From Acidimicrobiia bacterium (lineage in GTDB: Bacteria > Actinomycetota > Acidimicrobiia > Acidimicrobiales > Aldehydirespiratoraceae), in NCBI GenBank assembly GCA_022820805.1, contig JAJEEV010000048.1:62001-126000 (forward strand): 64,000 nucleotides of DNA. Reading direction: 5' to 3'. The notes beneath the pieces were generated by a model. That model searched no databases and was not told the DNA's origin. It saw nothing but the letters and a program-made list of their open reading frames with translations. Below, piece by piece: positions 52,038 through 61,085 of the stretch; positions within the stretch are counted from its first letter, which is position 1, and each line of letters opens with the position of its first letter. A program made the position numbers and the translations under genes.

Positions 52038-53141
52038 TCAGCTGCCGATCGTCCAGACCAGGACGCGGAATCCGCCCATTCCGGCCGGATCCAGCAGCGC
52101 CTCGGCCTCCCGAGCCCGGCTGCGGGCGCGCAGCGCGGTCAGGTCGCCGACACCGGCCCGTTCAGCCCAGGCGGCGTTGCCCTCGGACACCAGCTCGTCG
52201 ATGCCGTAGGCCCGCAGGAACTCGGCCTGGGTGCACACGTCGGCCCGGAAGTCGGCCTGGACCTGGTCGAGGGCCACATCGGCGGAGATGTCGCACGACC
52301 CCGGCTCGACGAGCCACGACGAGCCGCCCTGATGGTGCCGGTGTGTCCGCAGCCATCCCAGACCGTCACCGGGATCATCCGACGGACCCGCCCTCGCCGC
52401 CAGAGCCGGCGTGTCCGCGCCGTAGTCGAAGGCCACTATCCGGCCCGCCCCGAGCACCTGATGGGCGGCGGCCACCCAGCGTCGGGCCGCCCTCTGGACC
52501 GGTATGCGCTCCCCGGCGGCCACATCGGGCAGGTCTGCGAACTCTGACGGCGGCAGCATTCCGGCCAAGCCGAACCGGTTCCGGCCGCGACCGTCCTCGA
52601 CGGCGACGCGCAACTCCTCCCAGCCGTCGCCGGTCCGACAAGCCACGTCGAAGGGAAGGTTGTCGAGCAGCTCGTTGGCCACGACCACGCCGGCGGGCGC
52701 TCCCTGGGGCAGCGCGTCGCGGACTCGGGCCACGGTCGTGACCATCGGATGGGCTGGATGCAGCGCCCGCTGAGCGGGCGACAGCTCCACGAGCACCAGC
52801 CGCAACGCGCCCGCGGCCATGCAGCCGGGCTCCGCGGCCAGGACCGAGCGGGCCAGCGTGCCCGGCCCTGCCCCCCAGTCGATGACCGTGAACGGTTCGG
52901 GCTCGCCCAGCTCGCGCCACCAGGCGTCCAACCCCCGGGACAGCACCGTCCCGAACAGGGGACCCACCTCGGGTGCGGTCAGGAAGTGCCCGGACCGCCC
53001 GCCGGCGCGGCCCCCGCCCGGCCGCATGTAGAAGCCGCCGTCAGGGTCGTACAGGCAGGCCTCCACGTACTCCGACACCGGCATCGGCCCGCGTGCCGCG
53101 ATCCTGCTGGCGATCCGCTGACCGACCGTCACCAGCAGCAT
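52038..53141 (-). CDS. midA: MidA/NDUFAF7-family SAM-dependent methyltransferase
   Basis: 367 residues. Family marks are the N-terminal YMRPGGGRAGGRSGHFLTAP and EVGPLFGTVLSRGLDAWW, then VIDWGAGPGTLARSVL (SAM motif I), VVVANELLDNLPFD, and DISADVALDQVQADFRA toward the C-terminus. In mitochondria the homologue dimethylates an arginine of the 49-kDa complex I subunit (NuoD). Here the gene lies 18 bases after nuoN at the end of the complex I operon, which supports the same role. Activity in this organism is inference. Confidence 0.88.
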   Translation of the reverse strand: MLLVTVGQRIASRIAARGPMPVSEYVEACLYDPDGGFYMRPGGGRAGGRSGHFLTAPEVGPLFGTVLSRGLDAWWRELGEPEPFTVIDWGAGPGTLARSVLAAEPGCMAAGALRLVLVELSPAQRALHPAHPMVTTVARVRDALPQGAPAGVVVANELLDNLPFDVACRTGDGWEELRVAVEDGRGRNRFGLAGMLPPSEFADLPDVAAGERIPVQRAARRWVAAAHQVLGAGRIVAFDYGADTPALAARAGPSDDPGDGLGWLRTHRHHQGGSSWLVEPGSCDISADVALDQVQADFRADVCTQAEFLRAYGIDELVSEGNAAWAERAGVGDLTALRARSRAREAEALLDPAGMGGFRVLVWTIGS

Positions 53142-53159
53142 CGTCTTCGCCGGACTCGG

Positions 53160-54683
53160 TCAGCCGGCTAGGGCGGCTACCAGGCTTACGTCGGTGAAGT
53201 GGCCCACCCATTGGGGCAGGATGCCGAAGGCCAGCGTGGCTGCTCCGGTCAGCACCAGGGCGGCCGTTACCGAGGTGGGGACCTTGATGGGGGTGGTGGT
53301 GTCGAAGTCGACCGACTCGGGCGGGGTCTCCACCCACATGTGCGACGCGATGCGGGCGTAGTAGTAGAGCGCGATCACCGAGTTGACGGCCACGATCACG
53401 CCCAGGGCCACCCCCCAGGCGGTGCCCGGCGAGATCAGGGCCAGCACGATCTCGAACTTGGCGTACCACCCGCCCAGCGGCGGGATGCCGGCCAGGGCCA
53501 TCAGGAAGATCGTCATGGCGACCGCCAGGCCCGGCGAGTAGCGGAACAGGCCCTTGTAGGAGCCGATCTCGGCCGAGGCGGTGCGCCGGGCCACCGCGAT
53601 GATCACCGCGAAGGCCCCGAGGTTCATGGCCGCGTAGATGGCCAGGTAGGTCACCACCGCCGACAGGGCGTCATCGGCGGTGGCCAGCGACTCCCCCGCC
53701 ACCGCCAGCGGGGCCAGCATGTAGCCGGCCTGGGCCACCCCCGAATAGGCCAGCAGGCGCACCACGTTGGTCTGGCGAAGAGCCATCAGGTTCCCGCCGA
53801 ACATCGACGCCGCGGCCAGCGCCCACATCAGCGGCTGGTACACGTCGGCCCGGCCCCAGAAGCCCACGAACACCAGGCTCAGCAACGCCACGAACCCGGC
53901 CGCCTTCGAAGCCACCGACAAGAACGCGGTCACCGGAGTGGGCGCGCCCTCGTAGGTGTCGGGGGCCCAGGTGTGGAACGGGAACGCCGACACCTTGAAC
54001 CCGAAGCCGACCACCACGAAGATCACGCCGAGGGTCACCACCGCCAGCGGCGCACCTCCCCCCGACACGACCGCGTCGATATCGGTCAGCATGGTGGAGC
54101 CGGTGGTGCCGTACAGCAGCGACATGCCGTAGAGCAGCACCGCCGAGGCGAACACCCCCATCAGGTAGTACTTGAGGCCGGCCTCGTTGCTTCGCAGGTC
54201 CCGCTTGCGCCACGTGGCCATCAGGTAGGCCGGGATCGACAGCAGCTCGAGAGCCACGAAGATGGTCACCAGGTCGCGGGCCGAGGCCATCACCACCATG
54301 CCCAGCACCGCGGACAGCAGCATCTGGTAGTACTCGTTCTCCCAGTAGTCGCCCTCGGCGATGTAGTTGGTGGACAGCAGAACCACCACGTAGCCGGCCA
54401 GCAGGAACACGGCCTTCATCACCAGCGCGTAGTCGTCGATCACGTACGCGCCCCAGAACGTGGAACGGTCCGCGCCGTCCCAGGCCAGGGTGAGGATCGG
54501 CACCATCGACGCCAGCAGCCCGAACGACGCCAGCGCGGACACCACGGCCCGGCCCCGCTCCAGCCAGACGATGTCGACCAGCGTCAGCAGCGCCCCGAAG
54601 CCGAGCAGGGTGAGCTCGGGCGCGACCGCGTGCCAGTCGATCGCGGGCCGCTCGAAGGCGAGGGTCAGCACCGAGCCGAGCAT
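53160..54683 (-). CDS. nuoN: NADH-quinone oxidoreductase subunit N
   Basis: Antiporter-like membrane subunit of complex I, about 507 residues and some fourteen spans. Typical motifs are FVALELLSIPAYLMATW, KAAGFVALLSLVFVGF-like helices, FKVSAFPFHTWAPDTYEGAP and LAYSGVAQAGYML. The ATG at 54683 gives MLGSVLTLAFERP; a TTG at 54707 is in frame. It is separated from nuoM by 99 bases, an unusually large gap in this compact operon, with an AT-rich patch. Confidence 0.93.
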   Translation of the reverse strand: MLGSVLTLAFERPAIDWHAVAPELTLLGFGALLTLVDIVWLERGRAVVSALASFGLLASMVPILTLAWDGADRSTFWGAYVIDDYALVMKAVFLLAGYVVVLLSTNYIAEGDYWENEYYQMLLSAVLGMVVMASARDLVTIFVALELLSIPAYLMATWRKRDLRSNEAGLKYYLMGVFASAVLLYGMSLLYGTTGSTMLTDIDAVVSGGGAPLAVVTLGVIFVVVGFGFKVSAFPFHTWAPDTYEGAPTPVTAFLSVASKAAGFVALLSLVFVGFWGRADVYQPLMWALAAASMFGGNLMALRQTNVVRLLAYSGVAQAGYMLAPLAVAGESLATADDALSAVVTYLAIYAAMNLGAFAVIIAVARRTASAEIGSYKGLFRYSPGLAVAMTIFLMALAGIPPLGGWYAKFEIVLALISPGTAWGVALGVIVAVNSVIALYYYARIASHMWVETPPESVDFDTTTPIKVPTSVTAALVLTGAATLAFGILPQWVGHFTDVSLVAALAG

Positions 54684-54782
54684 CAGGATCCAGCCGCCTG
54701 GATACAATCATTGCGATTATCGGCGATAGTCGCCAAGAAATGCGAAGAAAGCTGGACGGGTGCCACGGAGCGCATCAGCGGG
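54684..54782 (-). promoter_or_regulatory. AT-rich nuoM-nuoN spacer with small hairpin
   Basis: 99 bases. On the minus strand it contains GATAAT and a hairpin GGCGA-CTA-TCGCC (54722-54734). An internal promoter or processing site for nuoN and midA is possible; no good -35 box is visible. Confidence 0.35.
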
Positions 54783-56330
54783 TCAGCCTCCCGACACCAG
54801 CAGGCCGACGACGGCCGGGTCGGTCACATCGAAGATCAGGCCGGGCGCCAGCCCGAACAGGATGATCCCCACCAGAAGCGGGACCCAGGCGATCCACTCG
54901 GTGCGGGTGACGTCGACTACGTCCTCGCTGTCGGCGAACTCGGCTTTGGGCGCGCCCATGGCGGTGCGCTGGAGCAGCCACAGCAGGTAGCCCGCGGCCA
55001 GCACCGTGCCCACCGCGGCCACCACCATGTAGGTGCGGAACGTCTCGACCGGCAGGCCCTCGGCCGGCGAGTAGGCCGAGAGTATGGCCGGGAACTCGCC
55101 CCAGAAGCCGGCGAGCCCCGGAAGGCCCAGCGATGCCATCGACACGAACCCGAGGATCCAGCCCATGCGGGGGGCCTGCACCAGCATCCCGCCCAGCCTG
55201 CGGATCTCGAGGGTGTGGTAGCGCTCCTTCACCGAGCCGGCCAGGAAGAACAGCATGCCGGTGATGATCCCGTGGGCGACCATGCCGAAGATGGCTGCGT
55301 TGATACCGAAGTCGGTGAGGGTGGCGATGCCCAGCATCACGAAGCCCATGTGGGCCACCGACGAGAAGGCGATCAGGCGCTTCATGTCGGTCTGGGCCAG
55401 GCACGCCAGCGCGCCGTAGATGATGCCGATCACCGCCAGCAGGCCGATCCACGGCGCCCACGCCTCGGCGCCGTCGGGCAGCATGGGCACCGCGATGCGA
55501 ACGAACCCGTAGGTCCCCAGCTTCAGCAGGATCGCGGCCAGGATGACCGAGCCCACCGTGGGCGCCTCGGTGTGGGCGTCGGGCAGCCAGGTGTGGAACG
55601 GGAACATCGGCACCTTCACGCCGAAGCCGATGAACATGCCCGCGAAGATCCAGACCTGGGTCGAGTTCAGGATGCCTGCGCCGGCCACGTCCGACAGCAC
55701 CCGCATGTCGAAGGTCCGCAGCGACTCGCCGGTGGCGGGGTCGGTGGAAAGGAAGAACAGCGCCAGGAACGACAGCAGCATCAGTGCCGAGCCGAACAGG
55801 GTGAAGAGGAAGAACTTGATCGACGCGTAGCGCCGGTTCTCGCCGCCCCAGACGCCGATCATGAAGAACATGGGCAGCAGCACGACCTCGAAGAACACGA
55901 AGAACAGGATCAGGTCCTGGGCCACGAACGTGCCCACCATGCCCGTCTCGAGGATGAGCATCAGGATGAAGAACGCCTTGGGGTTGCCCGGCTCGGGTAT
56001 GTGGTCCCACGAGTAGATCACGCACAGCGGCACCACCACCAGCGTGAGCGCCATCAGCGGCAGCGAGATCCCGTCGAGCCCGAGGATGTAGCGGCTGTTG
56101 ATGACCTCGATCCAGCGGGCGTCCACCGCGAACTGCAGGGACCCGGCCTTGCCGTAGTCGAAGTCGAGCATCAGCAGGCCGCCGATCGCCATCGCGGCCA
56201 GCGACGCCAGCAGGGCCAACTGCTTGAGGAGTCGCTCCTCGGCGGCCGGGACCGCCATCATCACCAGCGCCCCGACCAGCGGGACGAAGGTGACCGCGGT
56301 GAGGCCCCAATCATTGAGAAAGTCGGTCAT
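54783..56330 (-). CDS. nuoM: NADH-quinone oxidoreductase subunit M
   Basis: 515 residues, an antiporter-like proton-pumping subunit. Signatures are LGLDGISLPLMALTLVVVPL, FFEVVLLPMFFMIGVWGG, KVPMFPFHTWLPDAHTEAP, LKLGTYGFVRIA and LIAFSSVAHMGFVMLGI. The conserved Glu of TM5 (FFEVVLLP) and the Lys/His residues of the half channels are present. Normal length. It lies between nuoL and nuoN. Confidence 0.96.
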   Translation of the reverse strand: MTDFLNDWGLTAVTFVPLVGALVMMAVPAAEERLLKQLALLASLAAMAIGGLLMLDFDYGKAGSLQFAVDARWIEVINSRYILGLDGISLPLMALTLVVVPLCVIYSWDHIPEPGNPKAFFILMLILETGMVGTFVAQDLILFFVFFEVVLLPMFFMIGVWGGENRRYASIKFFLFTLFGSALMLLSFLALFFLSTDPATGESLRTFDMRVLSDVAGAGILNSTQVWIFAGMFIGFGVKVPMFPFHTWLPDAHTEAPTVGSVILAAILLKLGTYGFVRIAVPMLPDGAEAWAPWIGLLAVIGIIYGALACLAQTDMKRLIAFSSVAHMGFVMLGIATLTDFGINAAIFGMVAHGIITGMLFFLAGSVKERYHTLEIRRLGGMLVQAPRMGWILGFVSMASLGLPGLAGFWGEFPAILSAYSPAEGLPVETFRTYMVVAAVGTVLAAGYLLWLLQRTAMGAPKAEFADSEDVVDVTRTEWIAWVPLLVGIILFGLAPGLIFDVTDPAVVGLLVSGG

Positions 56331-56397
56331 GGTTTGGTCCTAGAGGATCGGAGGATTCCTGGGGGGTTACAGGTCGGTTCGGTCCGGGTCACGGAGG

Positions 56398-58566
56398 TCA
56401 TATCGAGAGCACGAGGATGAACACGCCGGCGAGCACGGTGGCGGCCGCGAAGAGGATGGCTGCGTACTGCTGGACCTTGCCCGTCTGCATGGTCCGCAGG
56501 CTCTCGCCGGCCCCGTCGGAGGCCCGGCCCGAGCCGTCGATGATGACGTTGTCGATGAGGCCTTGGTCGACATGGTCATAGACGGCGCGGCCCGCGGCCA
56601 CCGACCGCCGGCCCGCCTCGTTGACGACCCCGTCGATCACCTTCTGGTTGGACCAGTAGGTGGCCTTGGCCAGCGGCCCCTTGACCGCCTTCACGATGAC
56701 GCCGGTGTAGAGGTGGTCGAAGTAGTACTTGTTGACCAGCGTCGTGTGGACGGCCTTGGGCAGCCCGCCCCGCGATACCGGACCGTCACCGATCTCGGTG
56801 AGCGGCTCCCCTGCGGCCTCGGAGCGGCTCTGCACCCTCTTGAAGTAGTAGCGGAAGGCCAGGCCCGCCCCCGTAAGGGCCACCAGGGTGGAGACGATGG
56901 CCAGCGACCAGCTGGGCTTGGCGTGGCCGATGGCCGGGAAGTAGGCCGCCACCGGCTCGACGTAGTGGCCGAAGCGCTCCTGCCAGGCCTCGGGCCACAG
57001 CTGGAAGCCCTTGGGCATGTTGAACAGCCCGGCCACCACCGCGAAGAAGGCCAGCACGTACAGCGGTCCCAGGATCCGCGGCCCGGACTCGTGGGGATGG
57101 CCGTGGCCCCGGTAGGTGCCGAAGAACGTCAGGTAGACGACCCTGGTCATGTAGGCCGCGGTCACGGCCGCGCCGACCATCCCCATGACCAGCATCAGGG
57201 TGTAGTTCCCGTTGCCGTGAGTGCCGAACCAGCCGCCGGTGCCGGCCAGGATCTCGTCCTTGGACCAGAACCCCGCCAGCGGGGGCAGGCCCATCAGCGC
57301 GATCGTCGCGATCAGGAACGTTCGGTAGGTGTGGGGCATCACCTTGCGGAGCCCGCCCATGTCGGTCTTCATGTCGAAGCTGTGCACCGCGTGGCTGACC
57401 GAGCCCGACCCGAGGAACAGGCAGGCCTTGAAGAAGGCGTGGGTGAACAGGTGGAACATCGCCGCGGTCCAGGCGCCCACCCCGAGAGCCATCACCATGT
57501 AGCCGAGCTGGCTGACGGTGGAGTAGGCCAGCACCTTCTTGATGTCGTTCTGGGTGAAGGCCAGCATCCCGCCGAACAGCAGGGTGACCGCGCCGACCAG
57601 CGCCAGCACGTTGATGCTGGACCCGCCGATCGACATGCCCTCCCAGAACACCGGGTACAGGCGGGCCACCATGAAGATCCCGGCCACCACCATGGTGGCC
57701 GCATGGATCAGCGCGGAGACCGGCGTGGGCCCGGCCATAGCGTCGGGCAGCCAGGTGTGGAGGATGAACTGCCCGGACTTGGACATCACCGCGGCCAGCA
57801 GGCACAGCGAGGCCGCCACCAGCGCGGTGTGGCTCACCTCTCCGGCGTTGATGCGCTCACTGAGTGTGGGGGTGTCGAAGGTGCCGCCGGCGGCGAAGAA
57901 CAGGATCGACACCCCCACCAGCAGCCCGATGTCGCCCACCCGGTTGGTGAAGAACGCCTTGAGGGCGGCGTCGGAGTTCGCCTTGTCCTCCCACCAGTGG
58001 CCGATCAGCACGAACGAGCAGACGCCGACCAGCTCCCAGCCGACGATCATCTGGAGCAGGTTGTCGCTGAGGACGAAGAAGAGCATCGCCGCGGTGAACA
58101 GGCTCAGGAACGAGAAGAAGTGCGTGTAGCGGGTGTCGCCGGCCACGTAGTCGGTGCTGTAGATGTGGACCAGCAGCGACACCGCGGTGACGACGAACAG
58201 CATCATCACCGACAGCCCGTCGAGCAGGATACCGGCGTCGTAGTCGACGCCGCCCGATCGCAGCCAACCCACAGTGCGATGCACGGCCTGCACGCCCTCG
58301 TGGGAGTCGTCGCGGTGGCCGATCCAGGTGACGACCGCGCCCAGCGACAGCACGAAGGAGGCGCCGACGGCCGCGATGCCGAGCTCGGAGCCCTTGCGCC
58401 GCATGCGCTTGCCGAAGAGCAGGATCCCGGCGAAGGACAGCGCGGGCAGCAGCGGGATCAGCCAGGCGTAGTCGAGGAAGAACCCGGCGCTGGCGACGGA
58501 GCTGGGCCCGCCCGCGACGGTCTCCTCGGCCGCCAGCGCGGCGATCGCCGTAGCGACAGTGCCCAC
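56398..58566 (-). CDS. nuoL: NADH-quinone oxidoreductase subunit L
   Basis: 722 residues, the distal pump subunit. Motifs: LDGLSVMMLFVVTAVSLLVH, FVLSDNLLQMIVGWELVGVC, QFILHTWLPDAMAGPTPVSA, LAYSTVSQLGYMVMALGVG and LMGLPPLAGFWSKDEIL. The long C-terminal amphipathic lateral helix region and final membrane anchor are present after about residue 560. It follows nuoK by 12 bases. The upstream half contains a high proportion of Gly and Ala but no unusual insertions. Confidence 0.96.
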   Translation of the reverse strand: MGTVATAIAALAAEETVAGGPSSVASAGFFLDYAWLIPLLPALSFAGILLFGKRMRRKGSELGIAAVGASFVLSLGAVVTWIGHRDDSHEGVQAVHRTVGWLRSGGVDYDAGILLDGLSVMMLFVVTAVSLLVHIYSTDYVAGDTRYTHFFSFLSLFTAAMLFFVLSDNLLQMIVGWELVGVCSFVLIGHWWEDKANSDAALKAFFTNRVGDIGLLVGVSILFFAAGGTFDTPTLSERINAGEVSHTALVAASLCLLAAVMSKSGQFILHTWLPDAMAGPTPVSALIHAATMVVAGIFMVARLYPVFWEGMSIGGSSINVLALVGAVTLLFGGMLAFTQNDIKKVLAYSTVSQLGYMVMALGVGAWTAAMFHLFTHAFFKACLFLGSGSVSHAVHSFDMKTDMGGLRKVMPHTYRTFLIATIALMGLPPLAGFWSKDEILAGTGGWFGTHGNGNYTLMLVMGMVGAAVTAAYMTRVVYLTFFGTYRGHGHPHESGPRILGPLYVLAFFAVVAGLFNMPKGFQLWPEAWQERFGHYVEPVAAYFPAIGHAKPSWSLAIVSTLVALTGAGLAFRYYFKRVQSRSEAAGEPLTEIGDGPVSRGGLPKAVHTTLVNKYYFDHLYTGVIVKAVKGPLAKATYWSNQKVIDGVVNEAGRRSVAAGRAVYDHVDQGLIDNVIIDGSGRASDGAGESLRTMQTGKVQQYAAILFAAATVLAGVFILVLSI

Positions 58567-58578
58567 TGCGAAGCTCCC

Positions 58579-58878
58579 TCAGCCCTTGAGCAGATCGGCC
58601 TCGGAGAGGTCGATGCTTCGACGGTTGCGGTAGATGAGCAGCACGATGGCCAGTCCGATCCCCACCTCGGCCGCGGCCACCGCGATCACGAACAGGGCGA
58701 ACACCTCTCCGGCCACGTTGTCGCGGAAGGCCCCGAAGGCGACCAGGTTGATGTTGACGGAGTTGAGGATGATCTCGACCGACATCAGGACCATGATCCC
58801 GTTGCGCCGGGCCAGCACGCCGTACACGCCGATGCAGAACAGGATCGCGGCGAGGAGCAGGAACTGGTTGAGGATCAT
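58579..58878 (-). CDS. nuoK: NADH-quinone oxidoreductase subunit K
   Basis: 99 residues, three membrane helices. [20 protein letters not shown] and [15 protein letters not shown] hold the membrane Glu pair typical of NuoK, and [20 protein letters not shown] ends the third helix. Length is exactly as usual. It lies six bases after nuoJ. Confidence 0.96.
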   Translation of the reverse strand: MILNQFLLLAAILFCIGVYGVLARRNGIMVLMSVEIILNSVNINLVAFGAFRDNVAGEVFALFVIAVAAAEVGIGLAIVLLIYRNRRSIDLSEADLLKG

Positions 58879-58884
58879 GGCCGC

Positions 58885-59424
58885 CTACTCCTTGCGGGCC
58901 ACGACGATGGCGCCGATCAGGGCGGCCAGCAGCAGCACGGAGACCGCCTCGAAGGCCACGATGTACTGGCTGAAGATGGCGTCGGACACCACGCCGAAGC
59001 GCTGGGGCTCGTCGATCACCAGCCGGGTGTCCGAGTAGCTGTCGAGCAGCGCGATGCCCATCACCACGGCCAGCAGCACCGCCACCAGGCTGGCCATGAG
59101 CCGCTTCTCGGTGGCGACCGAGTCGTCGTCTCCCATCGAGGCCTTGGTGAGCATGATGCCGAACAGGAACAGCACGATGATGGCGCCGATGTACACCAGC
59201 ACCTGGGTGACGGCCACGAACTCCGAGCCCAGCAGGATGAACTGGGCGGCCGCGCCGGCCAGCACCAGCACCAGCCACAGCGCGGCGTGGACCACGTTGC
59301 GGGTGGTCACGCAGCGGATGGCGGACACGATCATCACCAGCGCGATCACGCCGAAGAACACGTTCTGCGCGACGAACAGGTCGCCACCCGCCGCGCCCGC
59401 GGCCAGCACACCCGCGGCTGTCAT
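58885..59424 (-). CDS. nuoJ: NADH-quinone oxidoreductase subunit J
   Basis: 179 residues, five predicted helices. The conserved third-helix region [20 protein letters not shown] followed by [12 protein letters not shown] is the NuoJ hallmark, including the pi-bulge Tyr/Gly region. The ATG at 59424 overlaps the nuoI stop (ATGA); longer in-frame sequence belongs to the nuoI frame shadow. Confidence 0.95.
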   Translation of the reverse strand: MTAAGVLAAGAAGGDLFVAQNVFFGVIALVMIVSAIRCVTTRNVVHAALWLVLVLAGAAAQFILLGSEFVAVTQVLVYIGAIIVLFLFGIMLTKASMGDDDSVATEKRLMASLVAVLLAVVMGIALLDSYSDTRLVIDEPQRFGVVSDAIFSQYIVAFEAVSVLLLAALIGAIVVARKE

Positions 59425-59966
59425 GTCGGCGGGACCTTGAGCTTCTTGGCCACCGACCCCGACTCGTAGTCCTCGAAGTCGGGCACGGTCTCCATCCACT
59501 CCGTCAGGCGTTCCTTGTCGTGGAGCAGATCGGCGATGCGGGGCTCGGAGAACTCGTACTCCGGGCTCCAGAACAGCGCCTCGAAGGGGCACACGTCCAC
59601 GCAGATGCCACAGAACATGCACAGCGCATAGTCGATGTCGAAGCGGTCGAGGATGTTCACCTGGCGGGGCTTGCCCCCGGCCCGGCGGGGCGGCGCCTTC
59701 TCCTTGTGGCCCTCGATGTAGATGCACCAGTCAGGGCACTCACGGGCGCACAGCATGCAGGCGGTGCAGTTGCCCTCGTGAAGGGCGATCACGCCGCGGG
59801 CCCGGGTGGGGGGCGCCTCCTTGACGTGGGGGTACTGCACGGTGGCCGCGCCCTTGGTCGGCGCCGGCACCAGCGTGCGCATCCCCCGCTTGGGGAACAC
59901 GGTGCGGACCACCGTGGACCCGGTCACCACCAGCCCCTTGATCAGTCCCGGCACCAGAGCCATCAC
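59421..59966 (-). CDS. nuoI: NADH-quinone oxidoreductase subunit I (2[4Fe-4S])
   Basis: 181 residues. Two ferredoxin motifs bind clusters N6a and N6b: [15 protein letters not shown] and [15 protein letters not shown]. An N-terminal amphipathic region anchors it to the membrane arm. It overlaps nuoH and nuoJ by four bases each. It carries electrons toward NuoB in the absence of a local nuoG. Confidence 0.95.
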   Translation of the reverse strand: MMALVPGLIKGLVVTGSTVVRTVFPKRGMRTLVPAPTKGAATVQYPHVKEAPPTRARGVIALHEGNCTACMLCARECPDWCIYIEGHKEKAPPRRAGGKPRQVNILDRFDIDYALCMFCGICVDVCPFEALFWSPEYEFSEPRIADLLHDKERLTEWMETVPDFEDYESGSVAKKLKVPPT

Positions 59967-60994
59967 ACCACCACCTTGAGCACGCCGGTCACCACGATGT
60001 TGGCCAGCGCCAGCGGCACCAGGAACTTCCAGGCGAGCCGCTGCAGCTGGTCCTCGCGGAAGCGGGGGAACGTGAACCGGATCCAGAAGACCAGGAACGT
60101 CAGGACCACCACCTTGCCCATCAGCACCAGCGGGCCGAGCACGTTGAGGAGGTTGTCGGCGGGATCGAGGCCCGGCACGTACCAGCCGCCCAGGAACAGC
60201 ACCGCCGCGATGGCCGAGAACACGCCCGCGGTGGCGAACTCGCCGATGAAGAACAGCAGGAACCGCAGACCCGAGTACTCGGTCATGTAGCCGGTGACCA
60301 GCTCCGACTCGGCCACCGGCATGTCGAAGGGGGTCTGGGTGAGCTCGGCCTGCATGGCAATCATGAAGATGACGAAGCCGACCAGCTGGGTGAGGATGAA
60401 CGGGTTGCCGATGGCTCCCCAGCCGAAGATCTCGCCGTTGGCCTGGGCCAGCACGATCCCCTGGAGGTTCATGGTCTCGGCCTGGATGACCACCCCGACC
60501 ACGGCCAGCAACAAGGGCAGCTCGTAGGCGATGAGCTGGCCGGTGGCCCGCAGCCCGCCGAGCAGGGAGTACTTCGACGCCGAGCCCCAGCCGGCCATGA
60601 GGATCCCGATCACCGACACCGAGCCGACAGCCATGGCCAGGTAGATCCCGAGGTCGTTGGTGATGAACCAGGCGTCGGGCCCCCCGGGCAGCACCACGAG
60701 CAGCAGGAACGTGGAGGTGAGCACCACGAACGGGGCCGCCTTGAACACGAAGCGGTCGGCCCGGCGGGGAACGATGTCCTCCTTCTGGAGGAACTTGCCG
60801 ATCTCGGCCAACAGCTGCAGGGAGCCGTAGGGGCCGGCCTCCATGGGACCCAGCCGGCTCTGCATGAAGCTGACCATCTTGAACAGGTGGGCGTATACCA
60901 GCGTGCCGGCCACCAGCAGCACCGCCACCAGTCCGGCCGCGACCCGGATCGAGGTGGCCTGCCAGTACGACAGCTCAGCCAACACTGCCATCAT
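59963..60994 (-). CDS. nuoH: NADH-quinone oxidoreductase subunit H
   Basis: 343 residues, eight helices; it forms the quinone entry site with NuoB and NuoD. Motifs: [59 protein letters not shown] and [15 protein letters not shown]. The 91 bases before it, where nuoE, nuoF and nuoG would be expected after nuoD, hold no gene. Confidence 0.96.
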   Translation of the reverse strand: MMAVLAELSYWQATSIRVAAGLVAVLLVAGTLVYAHLFKMVSFMQSRLGPMEAGPYGSLQLLAEIGKFLQKEDIVPRRADRFVFKAAPFVVLTSTFLLLVVLPGGPDAWFITNDLGIYLAMAVGSVSVIGILMAGWGSASKYSLLGGLRATGQLIAYELPLLLAVVGVVIQAETMNLQGIVLAQANGEIFGWGAIGNPFILTQLVGFVIFMIAMQAELTQTPFDMPVAESELVTGYMTEYSGLRFLLFFIGEFATAGVFSAIAAVLFLGGWYVPGLDPADNLLNVLGPLVLMGKVVVLTFLVFWIRFTFPRFREDQLQRLAWKFLVPLALANIVVTGVLKVVV

Positions 60995-61085
60995 CGGTCG
61001 ATTCCCGCGGCACTCGCCGGCCTGACCGGCCTCGGCAAGGTCGGGTGGACCGCTACGACCGTCCCTACTTCGGCGCGTCTACGGA
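60995..61085. other. nuoD-nuoH junction without nuoEFG
   Basis: A 91-base non-coding gap. In fourteen-gene operons three large genes for the NADH-oxidising module sit here. No fragments of them can be seen in either strand of the junction. Confidence 0.75.

Noticed and set aside
53199-59469. Two plus-strand open frames of about 1000 codons each
   Set aside because: Shadows opposite nuoN-nuoM and nuoL-nuoI; composition typical of antisense to membrane proteins.
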